Below, piece after piece: positions 8,710 to 16,221 of a stretch of DNA of 64,000 nucleotides. Made by a program: the position numbers and the translations under genes. The DNA is taken from the NCBI RefSeq assembly GCF_023631325.1, contig NZ_JALQDG010000041.1, forward strand, positions 62,001-126,000, in the 5' to 3' direction. This DNA comes from Caballeronia sp. INDeC2. GTDB lineage: Bacteria > Pseudomonadota > Gammaproteobacteria > Burkholderiales > Burkholderiaceae. The notes under the pieces were generated by a model. It worked only from the letters and a program-made list of their open reading frames with translations, was not told the DNA's origin and made no database searches. Position 1 is the first letter of the stretch. Each line of letters starts with the position of its first letter.

Positions 8710-10191
8710 TCAGGCCGCCGGCACCACGCTGCGCCGCGTGACCTGCGAAACGACGTAAGTCACGACGATATTCACGACGAGTGCAATCAGGCCGATATAC
8801 ACCGGCCACGAGGCGTCGCCGAGATGCACCGCATAGACCGGCTTGAGTCCTTGCGAGATCGCGAGGCCTGTGCCCAATACGATGCCGAATAGCCAGCCGA
8901 GAAAGAGCCCAGGCGTCGTCAGTCGTCGCGTGAAGAGCGTGAACACCATGGCCGGAAAGATCTGCAGGATCCACACGCCGCCGAGCAGTTGCAGATCGAT
9001 CGCATACTGCGTCGGAAGGAACACGATGAACAGCAAAGCGCCGAACTTCACGACGAGCGATACGAGTTTTGCAGTCGATGCTTCGGCCGCGGACGACATG
9101 TCGGGCGAAACGAGCGGACGCCACAAGTTACGTGTGAAAAGATTCGCCGCGCCGATCGACATGATCGCCGCCGGCACGAGCGCGCTGATAGCAATCGCCG
9201 CCGCCGCAAAGCCCACGAACCACGATGGAAAGAGCGTGCCGAACAATGCCGGCACGACATCCGATGCCGACTTCACATGCACGCCCGCCGCAATCGCCAT
9301 ATAGCCGAGCAGCGCGATCAGACCGAGCAGCAGGGTATAAGCGGGCAGGAAGATGGCGTTCTTGCGCACCGTCGTCGCGGACGATGAGGAGAGTACCGCG
9401 GTCATCGTATGCGGATACATGAATGCGGCAAGCGCCGAGCCCAGCGCAAGCGATGCATAGGCCGTGAATTGACCCGGCTTGAGGATGATGCCAGTCGGGC
9501 CGCCCTTCGCCTTGAAGTATTGATCGGCCGAATCGAACACATGCGCATAACCGCCGAGCTTCGCAGGAATGAGCCATATCGCCGCGATCACGACGATATA
9601 GATCATGATGTCCTTTACAAAGGCGATCATCGCGGGGGCGCGCAGGCCGCTCGTGTAGGTATAAAGCGCGAGAATCACGAATGCGATGATGAGCGGCAGT
9701 TCGCCCGCTACGCCCAGACCCTTGATGACCACTTGCATGCCGACGAGTTGCAGCGCGATATAAGGCATGGTCGCGACGATGCCCGTGATCGCGACCGCCG
9801 CAGGAAACCACTTGCCGCCGTATTCACCCTGCACGTAATCGGCGCCGGTGATGTGATTCTTCGCATGCGCGATCGTCCATAACTTGGGCATCACCGCGAA
9901 TACGAACGGATAGACGATGATCGTGTAAGGCAGGGCGAAGAAGCCGTACGCACCGACTGAATAGACGAGCGCCGGTACGGCGATCACCGTATAGGCGGTA
10001 TAGAAATCGCCGCCGACGAGGAACCATGAAATCAACACACCGAACTGGCGGCCGCCCAGACCCCATTCGTGAAGCTGCGTGAGATCGCCACGCTTCCAGC
10101 GCGCGGCAAAGAAACCGACGACAGTTACGAGCGCAAAGAACGCGATGAAGATCGTCATCGCAACCGGATCGACCGGCTTGAGATCGTTCAT
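8710..10191 (-). CDS. Sodium:solute symporter (SSS family)
   Basis: This 493-residue polytopic membrane protein has about 13 predicted helices and SSS-family features. These include GRQFGVLISWFLVGGDFYTA near the N-terminus, HAKNHITGADYVQG, the helix WFPAAVAITGIVATMPYIAL, and SALAAFMYPHTMTAVLSSSS, where sodium-site serines usually lie. The start at 10191 overlaps the stop of the upstream DUF3311 gene as ATGA, implying translational coupling; a start at 10257 would overlap that gene further. SSS permeases paired with a small DUF3311 protein are a known arrangement. The neighbouring oxidoreductase and amidase suggest an amide or other nitrogen compound as substrate, which is inference. Confidence 0.93.
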   Translation of the reverse strand: MNDLKPVDPVAMTIFIAFFALVTVVGFFAARWKRGDLTQLHEWGLGGRQFGVLISWFLVGGDFYTAYTVIAVPALVYSVGAYGFFALPYTIIVYPFVFAVMPKLWTIAHAKNHITGADYVQGEYGGKWFPAAVAITGIVATMPYIALQLVGMQVVIKGLGVAGELPLIIAFVILALYTYTSGLRAPAMIAFVKDIMIYIVVIAAIWLIPAKLGGYAHVFDSADQYFKAKGGPTGIILKPGQFTAYASLALGSALAAFMYPHTMTAVLSSSSATTVRKNAIFLPAYTLLLGLIALLGYMAIAAGVHVKSASDVVPALFGTLFPSWFVGFAAAAIAISALVPAAIMSIGAANLFTRNLWRPLVSPDMSSAAEASTAKLVSLVVKFGALLFIVFLPTQYAIDLQLLGGVWILQIFPAMVFTLFTRRLTTPGLFLGWLFGIVLGTGLAISQGLKPVYAVHLGDASWPVYIGLIALVVNIVVTYVVSQVTRRSVVPAA

Positions 10192-10388
10192 TTCAGGCCC
10201 CTGTGCACGACGTAAAGCAGGACCGACGTGAGCGGCACCCACAGGAATTGATACCAATAGAAGAACGGGAATCCCGCGAATGAAGGACGCGTGTCGTTAT
10301 AGAACGGCAGCCAGAGCAGGGCGACGTAGGGTATCAATAGCGCGACCCAGAGCCATGCGCTGCTGTGCGTAACGTTGTTGGATTCCAA
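10188..10388 (-). CDS. DUF3311 small membrane protein
   Basis: This 66-residue protein has two transmembrane helices (WLWVALLIPYVALLW and FLWVPLTSVLLYVVH), typical of the DUF3311 partners of sodium:solute symporters. The start codon is TTG at 10388, preceded by GAGGAGAG at a good distance. It opens the minus-strand operon and overlaps the symporter by ATGA. It is probably an accessory subunit of the permease, as with other small partner proteins of SSS carriers; this is family knowledge by analogy. Confidence 0.85.
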   Translation of the reverse strand: MESNNVTHSSAWLWVALLIPYVALLWLPFYNDTRPSFAGFPFFYWYQFLWVPLTSVLLYVVHRGLK

Positions 10389-10581
10389 AGCTTCTCTCCT
10401 CGTGAATCAGCGCTGAAAAGAACGTGCCGGCGCGCGGCCTCGACATCCGTTTTGCCGCTGCGTGCAAGGGCCGCGCCGCTAACGGCTGCGCATTATCCAA
10501 CTTATTTTGCTTTGTTGCCCGGCCCGTTAAACGAGAGAGAAGCTATCGTGCTTTCATGAACATACAATCGATGCTTACGAA

Positions 10582-11316
10582 TCAATGACCGACCGATAGA
10601 GCACGCTTGCCGACGAGCATTGCGCGTTTGCCGCCGAAGCCTGCGACCTTGCGATAGGCGAATCCGTTGTCGATAAGCGCACGTTTGACGTGGCCCGCGC
10701 TGGTATAGGTTGCGAACGTCGCATCGTCCTTGGCGATGCGTGCCAGCGACGCGAAGATGGCGGGCGTCCACATGTCCGGATTTCTGGCGGGCGCGAAGCC
10801 GTCGAGATAGATGGCGTCCGCTGTCAGACCGTGCTCGGCGAGGCGGGGCAGGAGATCGCCGGCATCGCCGAAAGCGAGTGTCAACGTGACCGCGCCGGTG
10901 GCCAATGCAAGCTTATGCACGCCGGCTTCGAGCTTTGGCCATGCCGAAGCCAGCGCATCCGAAAGTGGCGCAATAGCGATGTCATCGATGATCGCCGCGT
11001 GCGCGGAACGCAAATCGTCCGCGCTGAATGGATGCTTTTCTATCGACACGAATTCAAGTGCCGGCGGGCGTTGCGGATCGTCACGCCATGCCGCCCATGT
11101 CGAAAGGAAATTGATCCCCATACCGAAGCCGGTCTCGATCACGGTGAAACGCGGCTTTTCGCGCCAGCGCGCGGGCAACCCATTGCCATCGAGAAAGACA
11201 TGGCGCGCCTGAGCCAGCGCGCCCGCCGCGCTGTGGTAGATGTCGTCGTGACGCGGCGAGTACGGTGTTCCGTCGTCGCGAAACACGAGCGATGCGGAAA
11301 TCAACGGCTCATCCAT
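10582..11316 (-). CDS. mnmD: tRNA mnm5s2U34 methyltransferase MnmD
   Basis: This 244-residue SAM-dependent methyltransferase matches the N-terminal (MnmD, formerly MnmC2) domain of E. coli MnmC. It carries the SAM loop ETGFGMGINFL at about residues 61-71 and IYLDGFAPARNPDMW, a diagnostic segment of the family. It would methylate the 5-aminomethyl group of wobble uridine 34. The FAD oxidoreductase half of bifunctional MnmC is absent, as in stand-alone MnmD enzymes. It begins 3 bases after the yceH stop, so the two are probably co-transcribed. Confidence 0.9.
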   Translation of the reverse strand: MDEPLISASLVFRDDGTPYSPRHDDIYHSAAGALAQARHVFLDGNGLPARWREKPRFTVIETGFGMGINFLSTWAAWRDDPQRPPALEFVSIEKHPFSADDLRSAHAAIIDDIAIAPLSDALASAWPKLEAGVHKLALATGAVTLTLAFGDAGDLLPRLAEHGLTADAIYLDGFAPARNPDMWTPAIFASLARIAKDDATFATYTSAGHVKRALIDNGFAYRKVAGFGGKRAMLVGKRALSVGH

Positions 11317-11319
11317 CGC

Positions 11320-12027
11320 TTAGTCATCGGACGATGACTGATTCAACGTAATGCCCAATTCGCTCGCCATTTGCTGCACCATCGCGCGCAATTGCGCGAC
11401 TTCGTGAGTAAGGCGCTTTTGCTCGGACTTCAATGCTTCGAATTCGGAAAGCGAATAGGACTCGCCGCCCTGCGGTTCACGCAAAGGGATGTCGCTTGCG
11501 CTCACTTCGCCGCATAGCAGATGCATCCAGCGGCTTTCGCGCTCGCCGGGTGTACGCGACAGCTTCACGACGCGTGGCGGATCGTTCACGGCGAGTTCAT
11601 CGAGAAAGCTTTCGACCGACGATATGTCCGCGAACGAATGCAGCCTCGCACTGTTCGCGCGCAATTCCGCTGCCGTTTGCGGGCCACGCAGGAACAAGGT
11701 TGCCAGCAGCGCAACCGACTGGCTGGGCACGCCGAGCACCCGATTCACGTTGTGTTCGAAGCGCGGCACCCGGCTGCTGCTTCCTTCGAAGACGAGGCTC
11801 AGGCGCTTCAGGCCATCGATGGTCGTCAGCACTTCGTCCTCGCTCACGTTCATCACGGGCGAGCGCGCGGTCTTCTGATTGCATCCCGATGTTAGGGAAT
11901 TCAGCGAAAGAGGATAAGTGTCCGGCACGGTATGCTGTTTCTCGACGAGCACGCCGAGCACGCGCGCTTCGAGCGGCGTGAGTTCGCGGAGAGTGGGACG
12001 GGGCGCGGTATCGGAAGGGGTGTTCAT
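11320..12027 (-). CDS. yceH: YceH family protein (DUF480)
   Basis: This 235-residue protein of the YceH/DUF480 family has two winged-helix domains. Recognisable segments are LTPLEARVLGVLVEKQ, PDTYPLSLNSLTSGCNQKT and LLATLFLRGPQTAAELR. The last 35 residues form a heptad-like coiled coil (SEFEALKSEQKRLTHEVAQLRAM in overlapping parts). Length is typical. It is the first gene of a two-gene unit with mnmD. The biochemical role is unclear; the fold suggests nucleic-acid binding. Confidence 0.92.
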   Translation of the reverse strand: MNTPSDTAPRPTLRELTPLEARVLGVLVEKQHTVPDTYPLSLNSLTSGCNQKTARSPVMNVSEDEVLTTIDGLKRLSLVFEGSSSRVPRFEHNVNRVLGVPSQSVALLATLFLRGPQTAAELRANSARLHSFADISSVESFLDELAVNDPPRVVKLSRTPGERESRWMHLLCGEVSASDIPLREPQGGESYSLSEFEALKSEQKRLTHEVAQLRAMVQQMASELGITLNQSSSDD

Positions 12028-12438
12028 AGGCGTAATTGACGTGCAATGAGACGCTTATGATACCGGCGTCGCGCAATGTCTCCGTATTTCGCGCACCGCC
12101 ATGCAGCATGAAAATCAACCGCTGCGTGTGCAGCGTTCGTCCGCAATGCGCTTTTATGGTGCAAAGCGTTGATAAACGACCATCTACAAGCGCTTTATTC
12201 ATGGAGGTGAACCGCTCAGATCATTGGCATTGAAGTTGCTTTTTCTCATTCGGCACTGGGCTGCCCGCGCAATCGATGCTCCATAAAGATCATCGCGCTA
12301 CGAGGTCGCCTATCGACGTATCCATAACGCCGGGTACGCCGCGTCTTCGGGCTCTTCAAGCGTTTCGCGAGTGCAACCAGTAATACGAGCGAAGGGGAAC
12401 CGCCACCCCCGGCATGCACTTCATTTGGAAGACCGGCT
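12028..12438. other. Divergent intergenic region, no gene seen
   Basis: This 411-base gap separates yceH (minus) from the first ATP-grasp gene (plus) and must hold both promoters. I see no open frame with family character and no confident promoter boxes. GGAGG occurs at about 12201 but leads only to a very short frame. The region could hold a long leader for the ATP-grasp operon. Confidence 0.4.
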
Positions 12439-13911
12439 ATGACGCAAGCATTCTTCAACGAGATGTTCGAGCGCAGCGATCTGGAGGCGCGCGGCGTGAC
12501 GGCGGTGGCATTTCGCGGCGTGGGCGATCCACGCACGCACTACCGCGACTTCATGACCTGGCTTTCCGCGCAGAGCGACCAGCAGATCGATATCAAGCGC
12601 GCGGAAGCGGATCTCAACTTCAGACGCGTCGGCATAACATTCGCGGTCTATGGAACGAGCGATCTGCCGGGCATCATTCCGGAGCGCACGATTCCCTTCG
12701 ACGTCATTCCACGTATCTTTCCCGCTGATGAATGGCGCGCATTGGAGCGCGGCCTGCGACAACGCGTGAACGCGCTCAACCGCTTCATCCACGATATTTA
12801 TCACGGGCAGGACATCATCCGCGCGGGCATCATTCCCGAGGCGCAGATACTCGGCAACGCGCAATATCGTCCGCAGATGCGCGGCGTCGATGTCGCGCGC
12901 GATATCTATGCGCATATCGCGGGCATCGATATCGTGCGGGCGGGGCAGGGCGAGTTTTATGTGCTCGAAGACAACTTGCGCGTTCCGTCGGGCGTCTCGT
13001 ACATGCTTGAAAACCGCAAGATGATGATGCGGCTCTTTCCCGATCTCTTTGCTCGCAATCGCGTTGCACCGGTCGCGCATTACCCCGACTTGCTGCTTGA
13101 TACGTTGCGCGCGGCCGCGCCGGCCGGCGCCGAGAATCCAACGATCGTCGTCATGACGCCGGGAATGTATAACTCGGCTTATTTCGAGCATGCGTTTCTC
13201 GCGCAGCAGATGGGCGTCGAACTCGTCGAGGGGCAGGATCTCTTTGTCGAGAACGATTATCTATATATGCGCACGACGCAGGGACCGCAGCGCGTCGATG
13301 TTATCTATCGCCGCGTCGACGATGACTTTCTCGATCCGCTCGTGTTCCGGCCGGAATCGACGCTCGGCGTGCCCGGATTGATCGGCGCGTATCGCGCGGG
13401 CAATGTCTCGCTGTGCAATGCGGTCGGCACCGGCATTGCGGACGATAAATCGATCTATCCCTATGTGCCGGACATGGTGCGTTTCTATCTCGGCGAAGAG
13501 CCGATTCTGAACAACGTCCCCACTTGGATGTGCCGCAAGCCCGACGATCTTGCGTACGTGCTCGATCATCTGCCCGAGCTCGTCGTCAAGGAAACGCACG
13601 GCGCAGGCGGTTATGGAATGCTGGTCGGACCTGCGTCGACCGCGGCGCAGATCGCGGAGTTTCGTGCGGTGCTCGAAGCGCATCCCGAGAAATACATTGC
13701 ACAGCCGACCCTCGCGCTCTCTACGTGTCCGACCTATGTTGATGCGGGCATCGCGCCGCGTCATATCGATCTGCGTCCCTTCGTATTGTCGGGAACCGAA
13801 GTGCGCATGGTCCCGGGCGGGCTCACGCGGGTTGCTTTGCGGGAAGGCTCGCTCGTCGTCAATTCATCGCAAGGCGGCGGCACGAAGGATACATGGGTAT
13901 TGGAACGCTGA
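12439..13911 (+). CDS. Circularly permuted ATP-grasp protein
   Basis: This 490-residue protein is a circularly permuted type 2 ATP-grasp enzyme (DUF404/DUF407 class). Landmarks are PFDVIPRI, EDNLRVPSGVSYMLENR (acidic pair at residues 177-178), TLGVPGLIGAYRAGNVSL, VVKETHGAGGYGML for nucleotide binding, HIDLRPFVL, and the terminal GGLTRVAL with SSQGGGTKDTW. ATP-grasp enzymes join a carboxylate to an amine or thiol through an acylphosphate, so a peptide or amide ligase is expected. The alpha-E gene follows 60 bases downstream. A second ATP-grasp/alpha-E pair fused in one protein lies at 19694-22318. The product of these ligases is unknown. Confidence 0.9.
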   Translation: MTQAFFNEMFERSDLEARGVTAVAFRGVGDPRTHYRDFMTWLSAQSDQQIDIKRAEADLNFRRVGITFAVYGTSDLPGIIPERTIPFDVIPRIFPADEWRALERGLRQRVNALNRFIHDIYHGQDIIRAGIIPEAQILGNAQYRPQMRGVDVARDIYAHIAGIDIVRAGQGEFYVLEDNLRVPSGVSYMLENRKMMMRLFPDLFARNRVAPVAHYPDLLLDTLRAAAPAGAENPTIVVMTPGMYNSAYFEHAFLAQQMGVELVEGQDLFVENDYLYMRTTQGPQRVDVIYRRVDDDFLDPLVFRPESTLGVPGLIGAYRAGNVSLCNAVGTGIADDKSIYPYVPDMVRFYLGEEPILNNVPTWMCRKPDDLAYVLDHLPELVVKETHGAGGYGMLVGPASTAAQIAEFRAVLEAHPEKYIAQPTLALSTCPTYVDAGIAPRHIDLRPFVLSGTEVRMVPGGLTRVALREGSLVVNSSQGGGTKDTWVLER

Positions 13912-13971
13912 GGAATAGACCTGAAGAAAGCACTGCGCATTAAAGACAACGACAAACAACCGGGAACACCC

Positions 13972-14979
13972 ATGCTGAGCCGTACCGCGGATCATCTCTT
14001 CTGGATGGCGCGCTATACCGAACGCGCCGAAAACACTGCCCGGATGCTCGATGCGAACTATCAGCTTTCGCTCCTGCCGCAGTCCGATGAATATGCGGAA
14101 CTCGGCTGGCGCGCGATGTTATCGATATCGGAATTGAGCGGCATCTATTCGGCGGCGCACCACGGCATGAAAAGCCGCGACGTGATCGACTTCATGGCGC
14201 GCGATTTGTCGAATCCATCGTCGATAGTCAGTTGCTTGCGGGCCGCGCGCGAGAATGCGCGAGCCGTGCGCAGCTCGACGAATAGCGAGTTATGGGAATC
14301 GCTCAACACGACGTGGCTCGACTGTCAACGCATGCTCGCCGACGGCATTCTAGAGCGCGAGCCTTATACGTTCTTCGAGTGGGTAAAGTTTCGCTCGCAC
14401 CTTTCGCGCGGCGTACAGCTCGGCACGCTCGTCAAGGACGATGCGTTTTATTTCATGCGCCTCGGGACTTTCATCGAACGAGCGGACAATACGGCGCGCA
14501 TTCTCGACGTCAAGTTCGAAATGATGGAACAGCGCGCCGATACCTCAGCACAACCGTTCGATTACCACCACTGGGTCGCGGTGCTCGGTTCGGTGTCCGG
14601 ACTCGAGGTGTATCGCCGGGTTTATCGCGATGTCATCACGCCCGAACGCGTAGCGGGCCTCCTGATTCTTTATGGCGACTGGCCGCGTTCGCTTGCGGCG
14701 AGCATCGCCGAAGTGGAGCAACTGATCGGCCACGTCACCAAAAGGCGCGATACGGACGCGACCCGACTTGCGGCGCAGTTGAGTTCGGAACTGAAGAACG
14801 GGCGCATTGGCGACATTCTGAAAGGCGGTTTGCACGCCTATCTCGTGGACTTTCTCGCACGCGTGAATGATCTCGCGGGTCGCGTGAGCCGCGAGTTCTT
14901 GTTGCCGATCGCACCGGAGCCGCCCGCGCAAACACAAACGCAAACGCAGACCCAAACGCAGTCGCAAGGTAAGGATTGA
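13972..14979 (+). CDS. Alpha-E domain protein
   Basis: This 335-residue all-helical protein of the alpha-E (DUF403) family regularly accompanies circularly permuted ATP-grasp ligases. It opens with LSRTADHLFWMARYTERAENTARML and repeats a related segment, FIERADNTARILDVKFEMM, in the middle; the glutamate-rich helices name the family. Its biochemical role is not established; a partner or substrate carrier of the ligase has been proposed. The protein ends in a low-complexity tail of repeated Gln-Thr (14931-14970) made from CAAACG-like hexamers, which could vary in length. Confidence 0.88.
   Translation: MLSRTADHLFWMARYTERAENTARMLDANYQLSLLPQSDEYAELGWRAMLSISELSGIYSAAHHGMKSRDVIDFMARDLSNPSSIVSCLRAARENARAVRSSTNSELWESLNTTWLDCQRMLADGILEREPYTFFEWVKFRSHLSRGVQLGTLVKDDAFYFMRLGTFIERADNTARILDVKFEMMEQRADTSAQPFDYHHWVAVLGSVSGLEVYRRVYRDVITPERVAGLLILYGDWPRSLAASIAEVEQLIGHVTKRRDTDATRLAAQLSSELKNGRIGDILKGGLHAYLVDFLARVNDLAGRVSREFLLPIAPEPPAQTQTQTQTQTQSQGKD
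14931..14970 (+). repeat. CAAACG-type hexanucleotide repeat in alpha-E tail
   Basis: Six to seven near-identical hexamers (CAAACA, CAAACG, CAGACC, CAAACG, CAGTCG) encode the Gln-Thr tail of the alpha-E protein. Repeat units are a multiple of three, so slippage would change tail length without shifting frame. Confidence 0.75.
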
Positions 14980-14989
14980 GCGTGTGTTA

Positions 14990-16060
14990 TCAGCGCTTGG
15001 CCGCCGCCGCGACGACGCGATGCACGAAGCGCAGTTTATCGATGACAGCGGGCGCAAGCGTGAAGGGATATCCGTCCGGCATGCCGAGGCTGCGATTCAA
15101 GCTATTCAGGACATAAGTGAGCGGAAACCAGCGTTTCATCAGGTTATCGAAGGTCGTTTCCTCGACGGGCGTCTGGTCGGTGAGCGTGGGCTCGTGCGGG
15201 CTATCGGGAACGAGCACGAGGCCGCACGATACGGCGGTATCGAGCGTATCGACGATATGCAGGTAATGCGCCCACGTTTCCGCCCAGTCTTCCCACGGAT
15301 GCATCGTGGCATAGGCGCTGATGAAGTTGTCTTCCCATTGATCGGGCGGACCTTCCTTGTAATGACGATCGAGAGCGGCGGCATAGTCGGCTTGTTCGTC
15401 GCCGAACGCGGTGCGAAACGGTGCGATGCGCGCGGTGTCGGCGATCAGGCGATCGAAGAAATAGTGCCCCGATTCATGACGGAAATGACCGAGCAATGTG
15501 CGATAAGGCTCGTGAAGCGCGGAGCGCGTTTTCTCTCGATGAGCGTCGTCGGCTTCGGCGATGTTGAGCGTAATGATGCCGTTGTTATGGCCGGTCATTA
15601 CGCCGTGGCCCTGCGAATCGCCTTCGAGGAATTGAAATTCGAGGCCGCGTTCAGGATCTTCCTGACGCGACGTCACATGCAGACCGAGCTCCGCGAACGT
15701 GTACAGCAGGCGGCGCTTGGCCGCTTCGATGCGATACCAGTAGACGCGGTTCTCCGGAGTCGAGAGGTTGGGAATGGTGCTCGTCAGCTGACACGAACAG
15801 CAGAGTGTCTCGGGCGTATCCGGTTCGGGTGCGGGGACGACCCAGTTGCAGACATTTTCGACTGCATAGTTATGGCACGGCCGATAGAAGAGATCGTTCG
15901 CCAGCGGATGCAGGCTGCGCCAGCGGCCGTCATCGGTTTCCTCGAAGGCGCTGATCTGATTGATCTCGGGTACATAACCGAGCCGCGCACCACAGTTTTC
16001 GCAGTGCGTGTTTTCGAAAAACACGAGCTGATCGCAGCGGTTGCAGTGAAAGGTCTTCAT
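14990..16060 (-). CDS. Zinc-ribbon metallopeptidase (COG4307-like)
   Basis: This 356-residue protein starts with a zinc ribbon (Cys6, Cys9, Cys20, Cys23), has a further cysteine group CCSCQ near residues 90-95, and carries the gluzincin motif HESGH at about residues 195-199 within LLGHFRHESGHYFFDRL. It matches the putative zinc-binding metallopeptidase family often encoded beside alpha-E, ATP-grasp and transglutaminase genes. It lacks a signal peptide, so it is probably cytoplasmic. It runs opposite to the ligase genes, convergent with the alpha-E gene and divergent from the transglutaminase/DUF2126 gene. It may process or recycle the product of the locus, which is inference. Confidence 0.85.
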   Translation of the reverse strand: MKTFHCNRCDQLVFFENTHCENCGARLGYVPEINQISAFEETDDGRWRSLHPLANDLFYRPCHNYAVENVCNWVVPAPEPDTPETLCCSCQLTSTIPNLSTPENRVYWYRIEAAKRRLLYTFAELGLHVTSRQEDPERGLEFQFLEGDSQGHGVMTGHNNGIITLNIAEADDAHREKTRSALHEPYRTLLGHFRHESGHYFFDRLIADTARIAPFRTAFGDEQADYAAALDRHYKEGPPDQWEDNFISAYATMHPWEDWAETWAHYLHIVDTLDTAVSCGLVLVPDSPHEPTLTDQTPVEETTFDNLMKRWFPLTYVLNSLNRSLGMPDGYPFTLAPAVIDKLRFVHRVVAAAAKR

Positions 16061-16221
16061 CGTGTGGCCGGTGGAAGTGTTGTCGCGCGATGCGCCATGC
16101 GCGCTGTCGGCGGTGTAGACGCAAACATCGTGCCGCGAAGATGCCGCTTTTCCATGACAAGCAAAAAACGCGTTGCAGCGCGCGTTGCGTGCACGGCGTC
16201 ACTTGAACAAAGGAGTCCGGT

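Noticed and set aside
14931..14970. Possible CRISPR-like or tandem array
   Set aside because: Units are 6 bases with no spacers and encode a protein tail; there are no cas genes.
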